Origin: Brachybacterium sp042666875
GTDB taxonomy: Bacteria; Actinomycetota; Actinomycetes; Actinomycetales; Dermabacteraceae
DNA: 64,000 nt
Direction: 5' to 3'
NCBI RefSeq assembly: GCF_042666875.1
Contig: NZ_JBHTCX010000017.1
Location: forward strand, 186,001-250,000
Numbering within the stretch: the first letter of the stretch is position 1; the number at the start of each line of letters is the position of its first letter. The translations under genes and the position numbers were made by a program. Shown here piece by piece: positions 8,876 to 16,675 of the stretch. The notes beneath the pieces were generated by a model. The model ran no database searches and had not been told where the DNA came from. It saw only the letters and a program-made list of their open reading frames with translations.

Positions 8876-10124
8876 GACCACCATCATGTCCGATGTCATC
8901 GCAGGCCGCATCGAGCTGCTCGATCCTCTCGCCCGCGGCGCCTCCGGGTCGCTGTGGCGCGCCATCGACCGCCGCTACGGGGCGATCTGCGCAGCGAAGG
9001 TCATGCGCCAGCGGGACGGCGCCGAGGTGCTGCGCTTCGTGCGCGAGCAGACCGTCGGCACCGCCCAGGGCCTCGGCAAGCATCCCCACCTGCTCCCGCC
9101 CTACACGTGGGTCGCCGAGGACGACACCGTCGTGCTGGTGATGCCCCTGGTCCACGGCGGCACCCTCGCCGGGGCGCTGGCCGACCACGGCGCTCTGGCC
9201 CCTTCGCTGGTCGCTCACCTGCTGCGGCAGCTGCTCGACGCCCTCGCGGCGATGCACGACTCCTCATGGGTCCATCGGGACGTGAAACCCGCGAACCTGC
9301 TGCTGGACCGCACGGGGGATGCGGCACCGCACCTTCTCCTGGCCGACTTCGGTATCGCGCTGCACGAGTCGGACGTGCGGCTGACGGAGACGGGACTCGT
9401 GCACGGCACCCCGGGATTCATGGCACCCGAAGTGCTCACGGGCGAGGCGAGCTCAGCGGCGCAGGACGTCTGGGCGGCAGCGGCCTGCGCCCTGGAGGCC
9501 CTCGACCCGTTGCCGCCCCGGCAGCGGGTCGACGTGGCATCCCTTCCGGACCGAGCCGCCCGCGCCCTCGCCGGCAGCGCCGATCCTGCGGCCGGTCCGC
9601 TGGGGGAGCTGCTGTGCGCCATGCTCGACGCGGACCCCACCCGGCGCCCGGCGGCCGTGCAGGCCCGGGACGCCATCGTCCCGCCGTCCGCTCCCCCCGC
9701 GCAGTGGTCCCGCACGGCCACCGGCGAGCGCTTCGTGGTCGCCGATCAGGTCGAGGCCGGCCACCTGCCCGAGGTGCCGCTGGATGGCCCGGAGAGCCTC
9801 GCCGGGCTGGCCCCCGGGCTGCACGAACGGATCACGGCGCGGTCCGCCCCGAACCCGACTCTCTCCTCCGACCCGAGCCCGAGCCCGAGCCCGCGAGCGC
9901 GGCAGGACTCCACCGAGGAGTTCATGCACGATCCGACGCGGCGCAATCCCCAGTCATACCTGCCGCCGCATCCGGTGCAGGCTGCGCCGTCCGGGCCCGC
10001 GACCGCGCAGCCGCCTTCTCCGGCGGCTCGGCGCTCCGGCGCCTGGATCGGCGTGCTCCTGCTGGTGGTCGCCGCGCTGTGCCTCGCGGGCGCGGCTGCC
10101 CTGGTCGCGGCCGCCTTGATGTGA
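8874..10124 (+). CDS. Membrane-anchored Ser/Thr protein kinase (PknB-like)
   Basis: From ATG at 8874, preceded by GGGGAG, the protein is 416 residues. The kinase core fills about residues 10-265: glycine loop RGASGSLW, lysine in CAAKVM (K42), catalytic loop HRDVKPANLL (134-143), DFG (158-160) and APE (184-186). A Ser/Pro-rich linker follows, with a repeated PSPSPSP run. One membrane helix, IGVLLLVVAALCLAGAAALV, comes at the very C-terminus, and only three residues follow it, so there is no outer sensor domain such as PASTA. It could pair with the divergently transcribed surface protein, but that is inference. The kinase core looks complete and active. Confidence 0.88.
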   Translation: MTTIMSDVIAGRIELLDPLARGASGSLWRAIDRRYGAICAAKVMRQRDGAEVLRFVREQTVGTAQGLGKHPHLLPPYTWVAEDDTVVLVMPLVHGGTLAGALADHGALAPSLVAHLLRQLLDALAAMHDSSWVHRDVKPANLLLDRTGDAAPHLLLADFGIALHESDVRLTETGLVHGTPGFMAPEVLTGEASSAAQDVWAAAACALEALDPLPPRQRVDVASLPDRAARALAGSADPAAGPLGELLCAMLDADPTRRPAAVQARDAIVPPSAPPAQWSRTATGERFVVADQVEAGHLPEVPLDGPESLAGLAPGLHERITARSAPNPTLSSDPSPSPSPRARQDSTEEFMHDPTRRNPQSYLPPHPVQAAPSGPATAQPPSPAARRSGAWIGVLLLVVAALCLAGAAALVAAALM

Positions 10125-10156
10125 CAGGTGCCGCGGTTCGGCGCGGTTCCCGGCCA

Positions 10157-10184
10157 CTCCCGGACGGTCGCTCCCGGACGGTCA
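10157..10184. repeat. 14-bp tandem repeat carrying a stop codon
   Basis: CTCCCGGACGGTCG at 10157 and CTCCCGGACGGTCA at 10171. The second copy contains the stop of the minus-strand response regulator (10182-10184); the first is a duplicate lying just beyond it. Confidence 0.85.
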
Positions 10185-10868
10185 CTCGCCCGCGCGGACC
10201 AGCCCGGCCTCGTACGCGGCGACCACCAGCTGGGTGCGGTCGCGCAGACTCAGCTTGCCCAGCATCCGGGAGACATGGGTCTTGACGGTCTGCTCGGCCA
10301 TGTACAGCTCGTCGGCGATCTCGCGGTTCGATCGTCCCCGGGCCACCAGCCGCAGCACGTCCAGCTCCCGCTCGGTCAGGGCCGCCAGGCTCACGTCCGG
10401 GCGCGCGGACTGCTCCGGTCGGGAGACGAAGTCCGCGATCAGCGTGCGCGTCACGCGCGGTGCCAGCAGTGCCTCACCGGCGGCGACCACCCGCACCGCG
10501 TGGACGAGCTCATCGGGTGTGGAATCCTTGTGCAGGAATCCGCTCGCTCCCGCCCGCAGGGCGGCGAACACGTACTCGTCGGCATCGAAGGTGGTCAGCA
10601 TGATGATCTTCGGTGGCGTGCCGGGCATCTCGAGCACCGCCCGGGTCGCGTCCAGCCCGCCCACGTTCGGCATGCGGATGTCCATGAGCACCACGTGGGG
10701 CCGGACCTCCTCGACCATGCCGGTGATGCCGGCGCCGTCCGCCGCGGTGCCGACGACCTCGATCCCCTCCTGGGCGTTCAGCAGGGCCTCGAAGCCACCG
10801 CGGATCATCGACTGGTCGTCGACGATCAGCACACGGATCGCGGAGGCCGGCTCGGCGGGGTCGGTCAT
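10182..10868 (-). CDS. NarL/LuxR-family response regulator
   Basis: A 228-residue two-component regulator. The receiver domain (1-125) shows the acidic pair DD at 17-18, the phospho-acceptor D63 in VVLMDIRMPN, the switch Thr in MLTTFD and Lys in LHKDS. The C-terminal LuxR-type helix-turn-helix reads LTERELDVLRLVARGRSNRE with the recognition helix in AEQTVKTHVSRMLGKL. It is transcribed away from the histidine kinase gene, with 38 bases between their starts, so they probably share a control region. The kinase is next to a fatty-acid desaturase, which makes a DesR-like role in membrane-fluidity control attractive but unproven. Confidence 0.92.
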   Translation of the reverse strand: MTDPAEPASAIRVLIVDDQSMIRGGFEALLNAQEGIEVVGTAADGAGITGMVEEVRPHVVLMDIRMPNVGGLDATRAVLEMPGTPPKIIMLTTFDADEYVFAALRAGASGFLHKDSTPDELVHAVRVVAAGEALLAPRVTRTLIADFVSRPEQSARPDVSLAALTERELDVLRLVARGRSNREIADELYMAEQTVKTHVSRMLGKLSLRDRTQLVVAAYEAGLVRAGE

Positions 10869-10906
10869 GCGGTCACCGTATCCCAGCTTCCCGGGAGGAG
10901 CGCCCC

Positions 10907-12745
10907 ATGCTGCTGGTCCCTGACCGCCGCGTATTGGGCCGCCTCGGCCATGACCTGGCCCTGGTCCTGCCGGGCCTGCCGCTGACCCTGGTCGCCGTGG
11001 CCATGCTGACCCCGCTGATGGCCGTCTCCTCGGTCCTGGCGATCGTCTGGGTGGGCGTGCTGCTGTTCCCGGTGACGCTCACCCTCGCCTCGGTCTGCGC
11101 GAGTCTGGACCGCTGGCGGCTCGCCCTCTGGGGAGTCGACGTCACTCCCCCGCGCTACCGCCCCCGCGGACGGGGCGTCGCCGGGGTGCTCCGTCTGATC
11201 ACCGACTCCCGTCGCTGGCTCGACCTTGCCTTCGAGGCACTGATCGCGCTGCCGGTGCGCGTATTGACGGTGGGGACCACGGTGCTCTGGGCGGTCGGTG
11301 CGGTGGCGGGCCTCACCTCATGGGCGTGGGGACGGCTCCTGCCGCCCGGCAGCGGCGACGTCCCCGGCCAGGACCTGCCCGGCGGGTGGGCGGTGGCCCT
11401 GGTCGTCGGCCTCCTGCTCGCTCTGACGTTCCCCGCCATCGTGCATGCCCTGGCACTGCTGGACGTCGCGGTCACTGCCGCCCTGCTGGGTGGTGCCGTG
11501 CCGGGGGCCCGTCGCAGCGGAGAGGCCCCGGCGACGGTCGGATCGGATGCCGACGAACGGCTGCGGGAGAACGCCTGGACCCGCATGACCATCGCCTTCA
11601 TCGGCTTCGTCCTGGTCGTCGTGGGCTGGCCCGTGACCGCCACCCTCTACCACGTCCATCCGGCCCTGGCGATGGTCGTGACCGTGGCCCACAGCGTCGC
11701 TGCCCTGCTGGCGGTGCGCTGGAACTGGGCGGGCCTGTCCCTGGGGGTCCTCGCCGCGCTGGCCACGATCCTGATCACCGCCGGCGAGCAGACGCTGGCC
11801 CCCTGGCCGTGGCCCGTGACCGCGCTGCTGGCACACTGCCTCGTCCTCGCCGTGCTGGCGGTCTTCCACCGCTGGTTCTGGGCGGTCTCTGCCTGGTCCG
11901 CCGGGGCCGCACTGACCCTCGGGGCACTGCTGGAGACCGATCCGGCCTCGATGCCGAGCGGGACGCTGCGCGGGGTGATGACCAACGGCGTGGTGCTGGT
12001 GGCCATCAGCGGCGGCGTGGTGCTGCTCGGGCTGACCGTGCGCCAGTGGGTGCTGATCAGCGGCCGCGTCGAGCAGGCCCAGACCGTCAGCGCCGAGGAG
12101 GTCCGGCGCCGGTTCGAGCTGGAGGAGCGCAGCCGCATCGCCCGCGAGCTCCACGACGTCGTCGCCCATTCGATGTCGGTGATCACCGTGCAGGCCGGCA
12201 CCGCGAAGTTCCGACTCACGGGCCTGGATGCGCAGGCCGAGCAGGAGTTCGAGGACATCGCCGCCTCCTCCCGGCAGGCACTCGGTGAGATGCGCTCACT
12301 GCTGGCGACCCTGCGCACCGACGACTCCCTCGACGAGGTCCCCATGCCGGGCCTGGCGGACATCGAGCAGCTGGCCGAGGCCAGCCGCGCCTCCGGGGCC
12401 GCGATCGACGTCGACCTCGATGACATCGACGAGACGGAGGTTCCGCCCACGGTGGGGCTGACGGCCTACCGCGTCGTGCAGGAGGCCCTGAGCAATGCGC
12501 TGCGCCATGCGCGCGGCGCCGCGATCCAGGTGCGGGTAGTGGCCACCGGCGCCTCCCTGGACGTCGAGGTCTCCAACCGCGCCGCCGACGCCGGGCACGA
12601 GCCCATCCCCGGCTCCGGACTGGGCCTGGCGGGCACCCGGGAACGCGTCACCGCCCTCGGCGGCACCGTCGAGGCGGGCCCCACCGCCGACGGCGGGTTC
12701 ACCGTGGTGGCCAGGATCCCCATCGCCGATCCCCTACCCCGGTAG
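10907..12745 (+). CDS. Sensor histidine kinase (HisKA_3), multi-pass membrane
   Basis: A 612-residue kinase. The N-terminal third resembles the actinobacterial putative-sensor membrane domain, with paired helices and the stretch RRWLDLAFEALIALPVRV. Four or five further helices follow up to about residue 385. The dimerisation/phosphoacceptor box is RSRIARELHDVVAHSMSVI with H416. The ATPase domain has an N-box YRVVQEALSNALRHARG and the G-box GSGLGLAGTRERV. ATG at 10907 follows GGGAGGAG. The many membrane helices without a large outer domain are what one expects of a kinase sensing the membrane itself, as DesK does. The desaturase gene starts 63 bases after it. A palindrome overlaps its last codons. 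Confidence 0.9.
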   Translation: MLLVPDRRVLGRLGHDLALVLPGLPLTLVAVAMLTPLMAVSSVLAIVWVGVLLFPVTLTLASVCASLDRWRLALWGVDVTPPRYRPRGRGVAGVLRLITDSRRWLDLAFEALIALPVRVLTVGTTVLWAVGAVAGLTSWAWGRLLPPGSGDVPGQDLPGGWAVALVVGLLLALTFPAIVHALALLDVAVTAALLGGAVPGARRSGEAPATVGSDADERLRENAWTRMTIAFIGFVLVVVGWPVTATLYHVHPALAMVVTVAHSVAALLAVRWNWAGLSLGVLAALATILITAGEQTLAPWPWPVTALLAHCLVLAVLAVFHRWFWAVSAWSAGAALTLGALLETDPASMPSGTLRGVMTNGVVLVAISGGVVLLGLTVRQWVLISGRVEQAQTVSAEEVRRRFELEERSRIARELHDVVAHSMSVITVQAGTAKFRLTGLDAQAEQEFEDIAASSRQALGEMRSLLATLRTDDSLDEVPMPGLADIEQLAEASRASGAAIDVDLDDIDETEVPPTVGLTAYRVVQEALSNALRHARGAAIQVRVVATGASLDVEVSNRAADAGHEPIPGSGLGLAGTRERVTALGGTVEAGPTADGGFTVVARIPIADPLPR

Positions 12746-12748
12746 GGG
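12731..12748. promoter_or_regulatory. Palindrome upstream of desaturase, candidate regulator operator
   Basis: CCCCTACCCCGGTAGGGG has eight-base arms (CCCCTACC and GGTAGGGG) around two bases. It covers the stop codon of the histidine kinase and lies 60 bases before the desaturase ATG. A LuxR-type regulator binds such dyads. The desaturase also has a -10-like TAGCGT at 12796-12801 seven bases before its ATG, so the palindrome would sit just upstream of the -35 position. Binding by the adjacent response regulator is inference. Confidence 0.45.
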
Positions 12749-12808
12749 GTCGAGGTTCGCTCCCCGGAGGGACGCGGAACCGACCTGGCGACCTCTAGCG
12801 TCGAGGGC

Positions 12809-13906
12809 ATGACGACCACCGCCGCACCGCGCCCCACCGGCGCGCGGTCCACACCGCCCAACCGCGACTACTTCGAGCTCTCCGAGCGCGCCAAGGCCGC
12901 CGGGCTCATGGGCCGACGGGTGGGCACCTACATGGTGCGCACCGCCTCTCTCGCCCTCGCGTTCCTCGGTGCCACCGCCGCGATGTTCGCCCTCGGCTCC
13001 TCGCCGTGGCAGCTGGCCATCGGCGGCGTATTCGGGATCCTGTTCACCCAGGCCGCGTTCCTCGCCCACGACAGCGCCCACCAGCAGGTGTTCGCCTCGG
13101 GCCGCCGCAACGAGTGGTTCTCACGGATCGTGGGCAACCTGGTGGTGGGGCTGAGCCTCGCCTGGTGGACCCGCAAGCACAACAAACACCACGCTCACCC
13201 CAACACCATCGGCAAGGACGGCGACATCGCCGGCGGCGTGCTGGTGTTCGTCCCCGGTGACGAGAAGGGGCGCACCGGCTTCATGGGCTGGCTCGCCAAG
13301 CGCCAGGGCTGGGCCTTCATCCCGATGCTGAGCCTGTTCGCCTTCGTGCTGCACTTCGAGGCCATCTCCTCGGTGGTGAAGAACAGAAAGATGAAGCACC
13401 GCGTCGCCGAGGGCCTGCTGGTCGCCATCCGTCTGATCGGATTCCCCGCCCTCGCCGTCGCCGCGATGGGCCCGCTGTGGGCGCTCGCCTTCCTCGGCGT
13501 CCAGTTCGCCGTGTTCGGCATCTACATGGGCGGCTCCTTCGCCCCCAACCACAAGGGCATGGCACTGCTGCCGGAGGACCTCGAGGTCGACTACCTCCGG
13601 CGTCAGGTGCTCACCTCGCGCAACATCACCGGTGGCCGGCCCATGGACTGGGCGATGGGCGGCCTGAACCTCCAGGTCGAGCACCATCTGTTCCCGCGGA
13701 TGCCCAGCTCGAACCTGCGCAAGGTGCGCCCGCTGGTCAAGGAGTTCTGCGCCGAGAAGAACATCCCCTACACCGAGACGGACCTCGTGACGTCCTACGG
13801 GATCATCATCCGGTACCTCAACCGGGTGGGGCTGGGCTACGCCGACCCGATGGACTGCCCGATCGTCTCCCAGCTGCGCACCGGCGCCCCCGTGCGGGCC
13901 GCCTGA
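12809..13906 (+). CDS. Membrane fatty-acid desaturase (acyl-lipid/acyl-CoA type)
   Basis: A 365-residue integral membrane di-iron desaturase that puts double bonds into acyl chains. All three histidine boxes are present: HDSAH (87-91), HNKHH (124-128) and VEHHLFP with H292-H293. Hydrophobic pairs flank the boxes, as in the family. It follows the histidine kinase in the same direction with a 63-base gap and appears to have its own promoter with a possible leaderless start: TAGCGT ends seven bases before the ATG, although GAGGG could also serve as a weak ribosome-binding site. With the two-component genes this forms a compact module for adjusting membrane fluidity. The position of the double bond cannot be read from the sequence. 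Confidence 0.9.
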   Translation: MTTTAAPRPTGARSTPPNRDYFELSERAKAAGLMGRRVGTYMVRTASLALAFLGATAAMFALGSSPWQLAIGGVFGILFTQAAFLAHDSAHQQVFASGRRNEWFSRIVGNLVVGLSLAWWTRKHNKHHAHPNTIGKDGDIAGGVLVFVPGDEKGRTGFMGWLAKRQGWAFIPMLSLFAFVLHFEAISSVVKNRKMKHRVAEGLLVAIRLIGFPALAVAAMGPLWALAFLGVQFAVFGIYMGGSFAPNHKGMALLPEDLEVDYLRRQVLTSRNITGGRPMDWAMGGLNLQVEHHLFPRMPSSNLRKVRPLVKEFCAEKNIPYTETDLVTSYGIIIRYLNRVGLGYADPMDCPIVSQLRTGAPVRAA

Positions 13907-13947
13907 GCCCTGACGCCCCGGCGCGCCGCCCACCGGGCCCGGGGCGA

Positions 13948-13971
13948 GGCGGTATGGTCGCCCCATACGCC
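13948..13971. promoter_or_regulatory. Imperfect inverted repeat before the DUF402 gene
   Basis: GGCGGTATGG and CCATACGCC pair with a one-base bulge. The left arm contains a -10-like TATGGT, so this may be a promoter with an operator or a hairpin at the RNA start. The gap from 13907 to 14057 holds nothing else I can name. Confidence 0.3.
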
Positions 13972-14057
13972 TACCCCTTCACGGGCAGCGCAGCCCCGGC
14001 TCGGTGGCCGGACGGTACGGGGCGTCCGTGGAGGCCGATCCGGCCGGGATCACCACC

Positions 14058-14711
14058 ATGTCTTGCACCCCGCGCTGGTCGCCCGGCGACCAGGTGACCT
14101 GGACCTACTACACCCCACAGCACCCGACCCGCACCGTCCGCCCCGGCACCGTCGTGCTGGACGACGACCGCGGCATCGTGGTCTGGATCGCGCCCGGCAC
14201 CGAAGTGCTGCTGCCGGTCCTCGAATCCGGGGCGGCGCTGCGCCGCGCCGGGGACGAGGGCATGTTCACCGCCCCGCGCCTGCAGTCCAAGCAGCTGTGG
14301 ACCGGCAACGGCATCCTCATGATCGGGCTGCCCGAGAAGCCGTACTCGGTGTGGCTGTTCTACAAGGACGACGGCTCGCTGGGCTGCTACTACGTCAACC
14401 TCGAGACCGCGTACGAGCGCACCGACGAAGGTGTGCGCACCCGGGACCTGGTGCTGGACCTCGTGGTGCTGCCGCGCCGCGACTGGCACTACAAGGACGA
14501 GGACGAGCTCGAGGGCGCCGAGCGCACCGGATACTTCACTCCCGAGGAGGTCGAGGAGATCCGGGCGGCCGGCCGTGAGGCCGAGCAGCACATCGCCGAG
14601 TGGACCTACCCGTTCTCCGCCGGGTACGAGTACTTCTTCCCGGACCCGTCGTGGCCCCTGCCGACGCTGCCGGAGCACTACACCTGGGATCTGGACCTGA
14701 CGCAGCGGTGA
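14058..14711 (+). CDS. DUF402 domain protein
   Basis: About 217 residues from ATG at 14058; upstream in-frame GTG codons at 14004 and 14028 would lengthen it. The core matches DUF402: a beta-rich first half (VVLDDDRGIVVWIAPGTEV), then YSVWLFYKDDGSLGCYYVNL, and LDLVVLPRRDWHYKDEDELE with the clustered acidic residues typical of the family. Related proteins include the RNA-associated FAU-1 and a nucleoside di/triphosphatase in Gram-positives, so a nucleotide or RNA 5'-end phosphatase activity is possible. Actinobacterial members are mostly uncharacterised. It stands alone, convergent with the ABC gene 26 bases away. Confidence 0.75.
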   Translation: MSCTPRWSPGDQVTWTYYTPQHPTRTVRPGTVVLDDDRGIVVWIAPGTEVLLPVLESGAALRRAGDEGMFTAPRLQSKQLWTGNGILMIGLPEKPYSVWLFYKDDGSLGCYYVNLETAYERTDEGVRTRDLVLDLVVLPRRDWHYKDEDELEGAERTGYFTPEEVEEIRAAGREAEQHIAEWTYPFSAGYEYFFPDPSWPLPTLPEHYTWDLDLTQR

Positions 14712-14736
14712 GGGGTCGTGCGCTCAGCGCGGACGC

Positions 14737-16509
14737 TCAGCCCAGCTGCTGCGCGAAGATCTCGGAGAAGCGGGTTCCCGGAGCGGCAAGCTGCTCGAAG
14801 CTGCCGGACTCGAGCACGCGCCCGTGGTCCAGCAGGTAGATGCGATCCATCCCGCGCAGGGTCCAAGCCCGATGGGAGACGACGATCGTGATCCGGCCGG
14901 CGGCGCTCTCCCGCAGCTGGGCGAAGACCTCCTGCTCGGCCTCGGCGTCGATCGCCGACGTCGGCTCGTCGAGGATCCTGACCCCGGCATCGCGCACGTG
15001 GATGCGCGCCAGGGCGATCCGCTGCCACTGCCCGCCCGAGAGGCCCACCCCGTCGAACTGGGGCCCGAGCATCGTGTCCAACCCGCGGGGCAGACGCTCG
15101 ACCAGTGAGCGCGCGCGGGCCGCCTCGAGCGCCTGCCAGATCTCCTCGTCCTCCACGTCCCAGCGCGGGGTGCCGAGTGCCACAGCCTCGCGCACGGTCA
15201 TCTCGTAACGACCGAACTCCTGGGTCACCAGAGCGAAGCGCGAGAACCTCTCCGGCAGGCTCAGCTGCGAGGCATCGGCCCCGTCGAGCTGCACGAGGCC
15301 GCCGTCGAGCTCGACGATGCCCAGCAGAGCGCCTACGAGCGTGGTCTTCCCGGCGCCGTTGATGCCGACCAGCGCGATCATCTCGCCCGCCTCCGCGTGG
15401 AGGCTCGCGTCGCGCAGCGCAGGGGTCGAGGCGCCGGCATACGTGACGGTCACCTCACGGATGTCGAGTCGCCGAACTCCCGGGGCACGACCGTCCTGCT
15501 CCCGCTCACCGGCAAGGTTCTCCTGCTCCCGGAAGCGGGCGACCTTCGGGGCGACGGAGATGACGTCGCCGAAGGCGAAGCCTGCTCCGCGGGTCGCCTG
15601 GAGGCCGGCGATCACGCCCAGCACCCCGGCGCTCAGGCCCGCGGTTCCGCCGCCCTCGGCGAGCACTGCGATCAGGGCCCCACCGAGCAGGCCCGCGGTG
15701 AGGGCTCCGCCGATCAGGTCACCGCGCATCAGCCGGGCATAGATCTGGTCATTGTGCGCGGTGAACCGGGCATGGGCCGCGGCCGCGGCCGCGGCGTCGG
15801 CGACCTTCGGCCCCGACCCCAGCGTCGCGAGCTCCGTGGCGGTCCGAGCGCCGACCAGCTGCTCGAGCAGATAGCGGAATCGTGCTCCATGCTTCGCACC
15901 GACCTCGAACTGTGCGTCCTGCACTCCCGCGGACCATGCGAAGTTCACGAGGCTCGGAATCAGTGCCAGCACCACCAGCACCGCCGCGAGCGGGGAGAAC
16001 GGCCAGATCGCCGCCCCGAGGGTCGCCGCCGCGAGCAAGGAGGCGACGGCGCTGATCACGGAGCCGGGAGCCCGAGAGAGCTCGAACGTGCTGGTGCGAC
16101 ACCCGTCGAGCAGAGCGTGGATTCGGGGATCGGCGATCTGACGCGGATCGAGCCGGGCCGCGGTGCGGGCCAGCCGCGTGTTGAGCTCCCGCATCAGACG
16201 GAGACTCGCGCGCTGGCCCATGAGGTTCTCCGCGCTGGAGACGATCTGTGCGAGTCCCACCAGCATCGTCAGCAGGAGGACGGGGACGAGCGCAGAGCGC
16301 CACGACCCTGCGTCCGCTGTCTCCACCAGCCAGGCGACGGCACGGACCTGCGCGGCCGGGACCAGGGCGAGCAGGAGAGAGGTCGCGGCGGTCAGGGCGA
16401 GCCAGCGGGGGCTGCGGCGGGCGGCTTCGGCAAGACTCCAGCCCGCGCCGGCGAGGATCGTCCGGAGTCCGACGGCACGCGGTTCGGCGTCCGTCCTCTC
16501 CCTCGACAT
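14737..16509 (-). CDS. ABC exporter, fused membrane and ATPase domains
   Basis: A 590-residue complete half-exporter likely to work as a homodimer. The membrane domain spans about residues 35-310. The ATPase domain is intact: Walker A GINGAGKTT, Q-loop LVTQEFGRYEMTVREAV, signature LSGGQWQRIALARI, Walker B VRILDEPTSAID and switch His in IVVSHR. The Q-loop form with RYEMTVRE resembles exporters found beside ribosomal-peptide natural products, but no precursor or modifying enzyme is visible nearby, so that is only a resemblance. Unlike the pair at 3.8-7.5 kb, all motifs are canonical. An eight-base inverted repeat (TTCGGCAC at 16530, GTGCCGAA at 16562) lies just upstream of its start. Confidence 0.88.
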   Translation of the reverse strand: MSRERTDAEPRAVGLRTILAGAGWSLAEAARRSPRWLALTAATSLLLALVPAAQVRAVAWLVETADAGSWRSALVPVLLLTMLVGLAQIVSSAENLMGQRASLRLMRELNTRLARTAARLDPRQIADPRIHALLDGCRTSTFELSRAPGSVISAVASLLAAATLGAAIWPFSPLAAVLVVLALIPSLVNFAWSAGVQDAQFEVGAKHGARFRYLLEQLVGARTATELATLGSGPKVADAAAAAAAHARFTAHNDQIYARLMRGDLIGGALTAGLLGGALIAVLAEGGGTAGLSAGVLGVIAGLQATRGAGFAFGDVISVAPKVARFREQENLAGEREQDGRAPGVRRLDIREVTVTYAGASTPALRDASLHAEAGEMIALVGINGAGKTTLVGALLGIVELDGGLVQLDGADASQLSLPERFSRFALVTQEFGRYEMTVREAVALGTPRWDVEDEEIWQALEAARARSLVERLPRGLDTMLGPQFDGVGLSGGQWQRIALARIHVRDAGVRILDEPTSAIDAEAEQEVFAQLRESAAGRITIVVSHRAWTLRGMDRIYLLDHGRVLESGSFEQLAAPGTRFSEIFAQQLG

Positions 16510-16675
16510 GTCGCGGACCTTACCCGCGATTCGGCACGACGGGCCCGTGATTTAGTGTGCCGGTGCCGAACGTGGGCGGGTACGCGCCAGGCATCGTGCC
16601 GCGGTTGCTCAGCCGAGATGCTCTCGAGACCTCGTTCCCCCAAGCGGTGCGCGCGCCGGTGGCAGGATGGAGAGC

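Noticed and set aside
14737..16509. Ribosomal-peptide (lantibiotic-type) biosynthesis cluster around the third ABC exporter
   Set aside because: No precursor peptide, cyclase or protease gene is seen; only the exporter's Q-loop resembles such systems.
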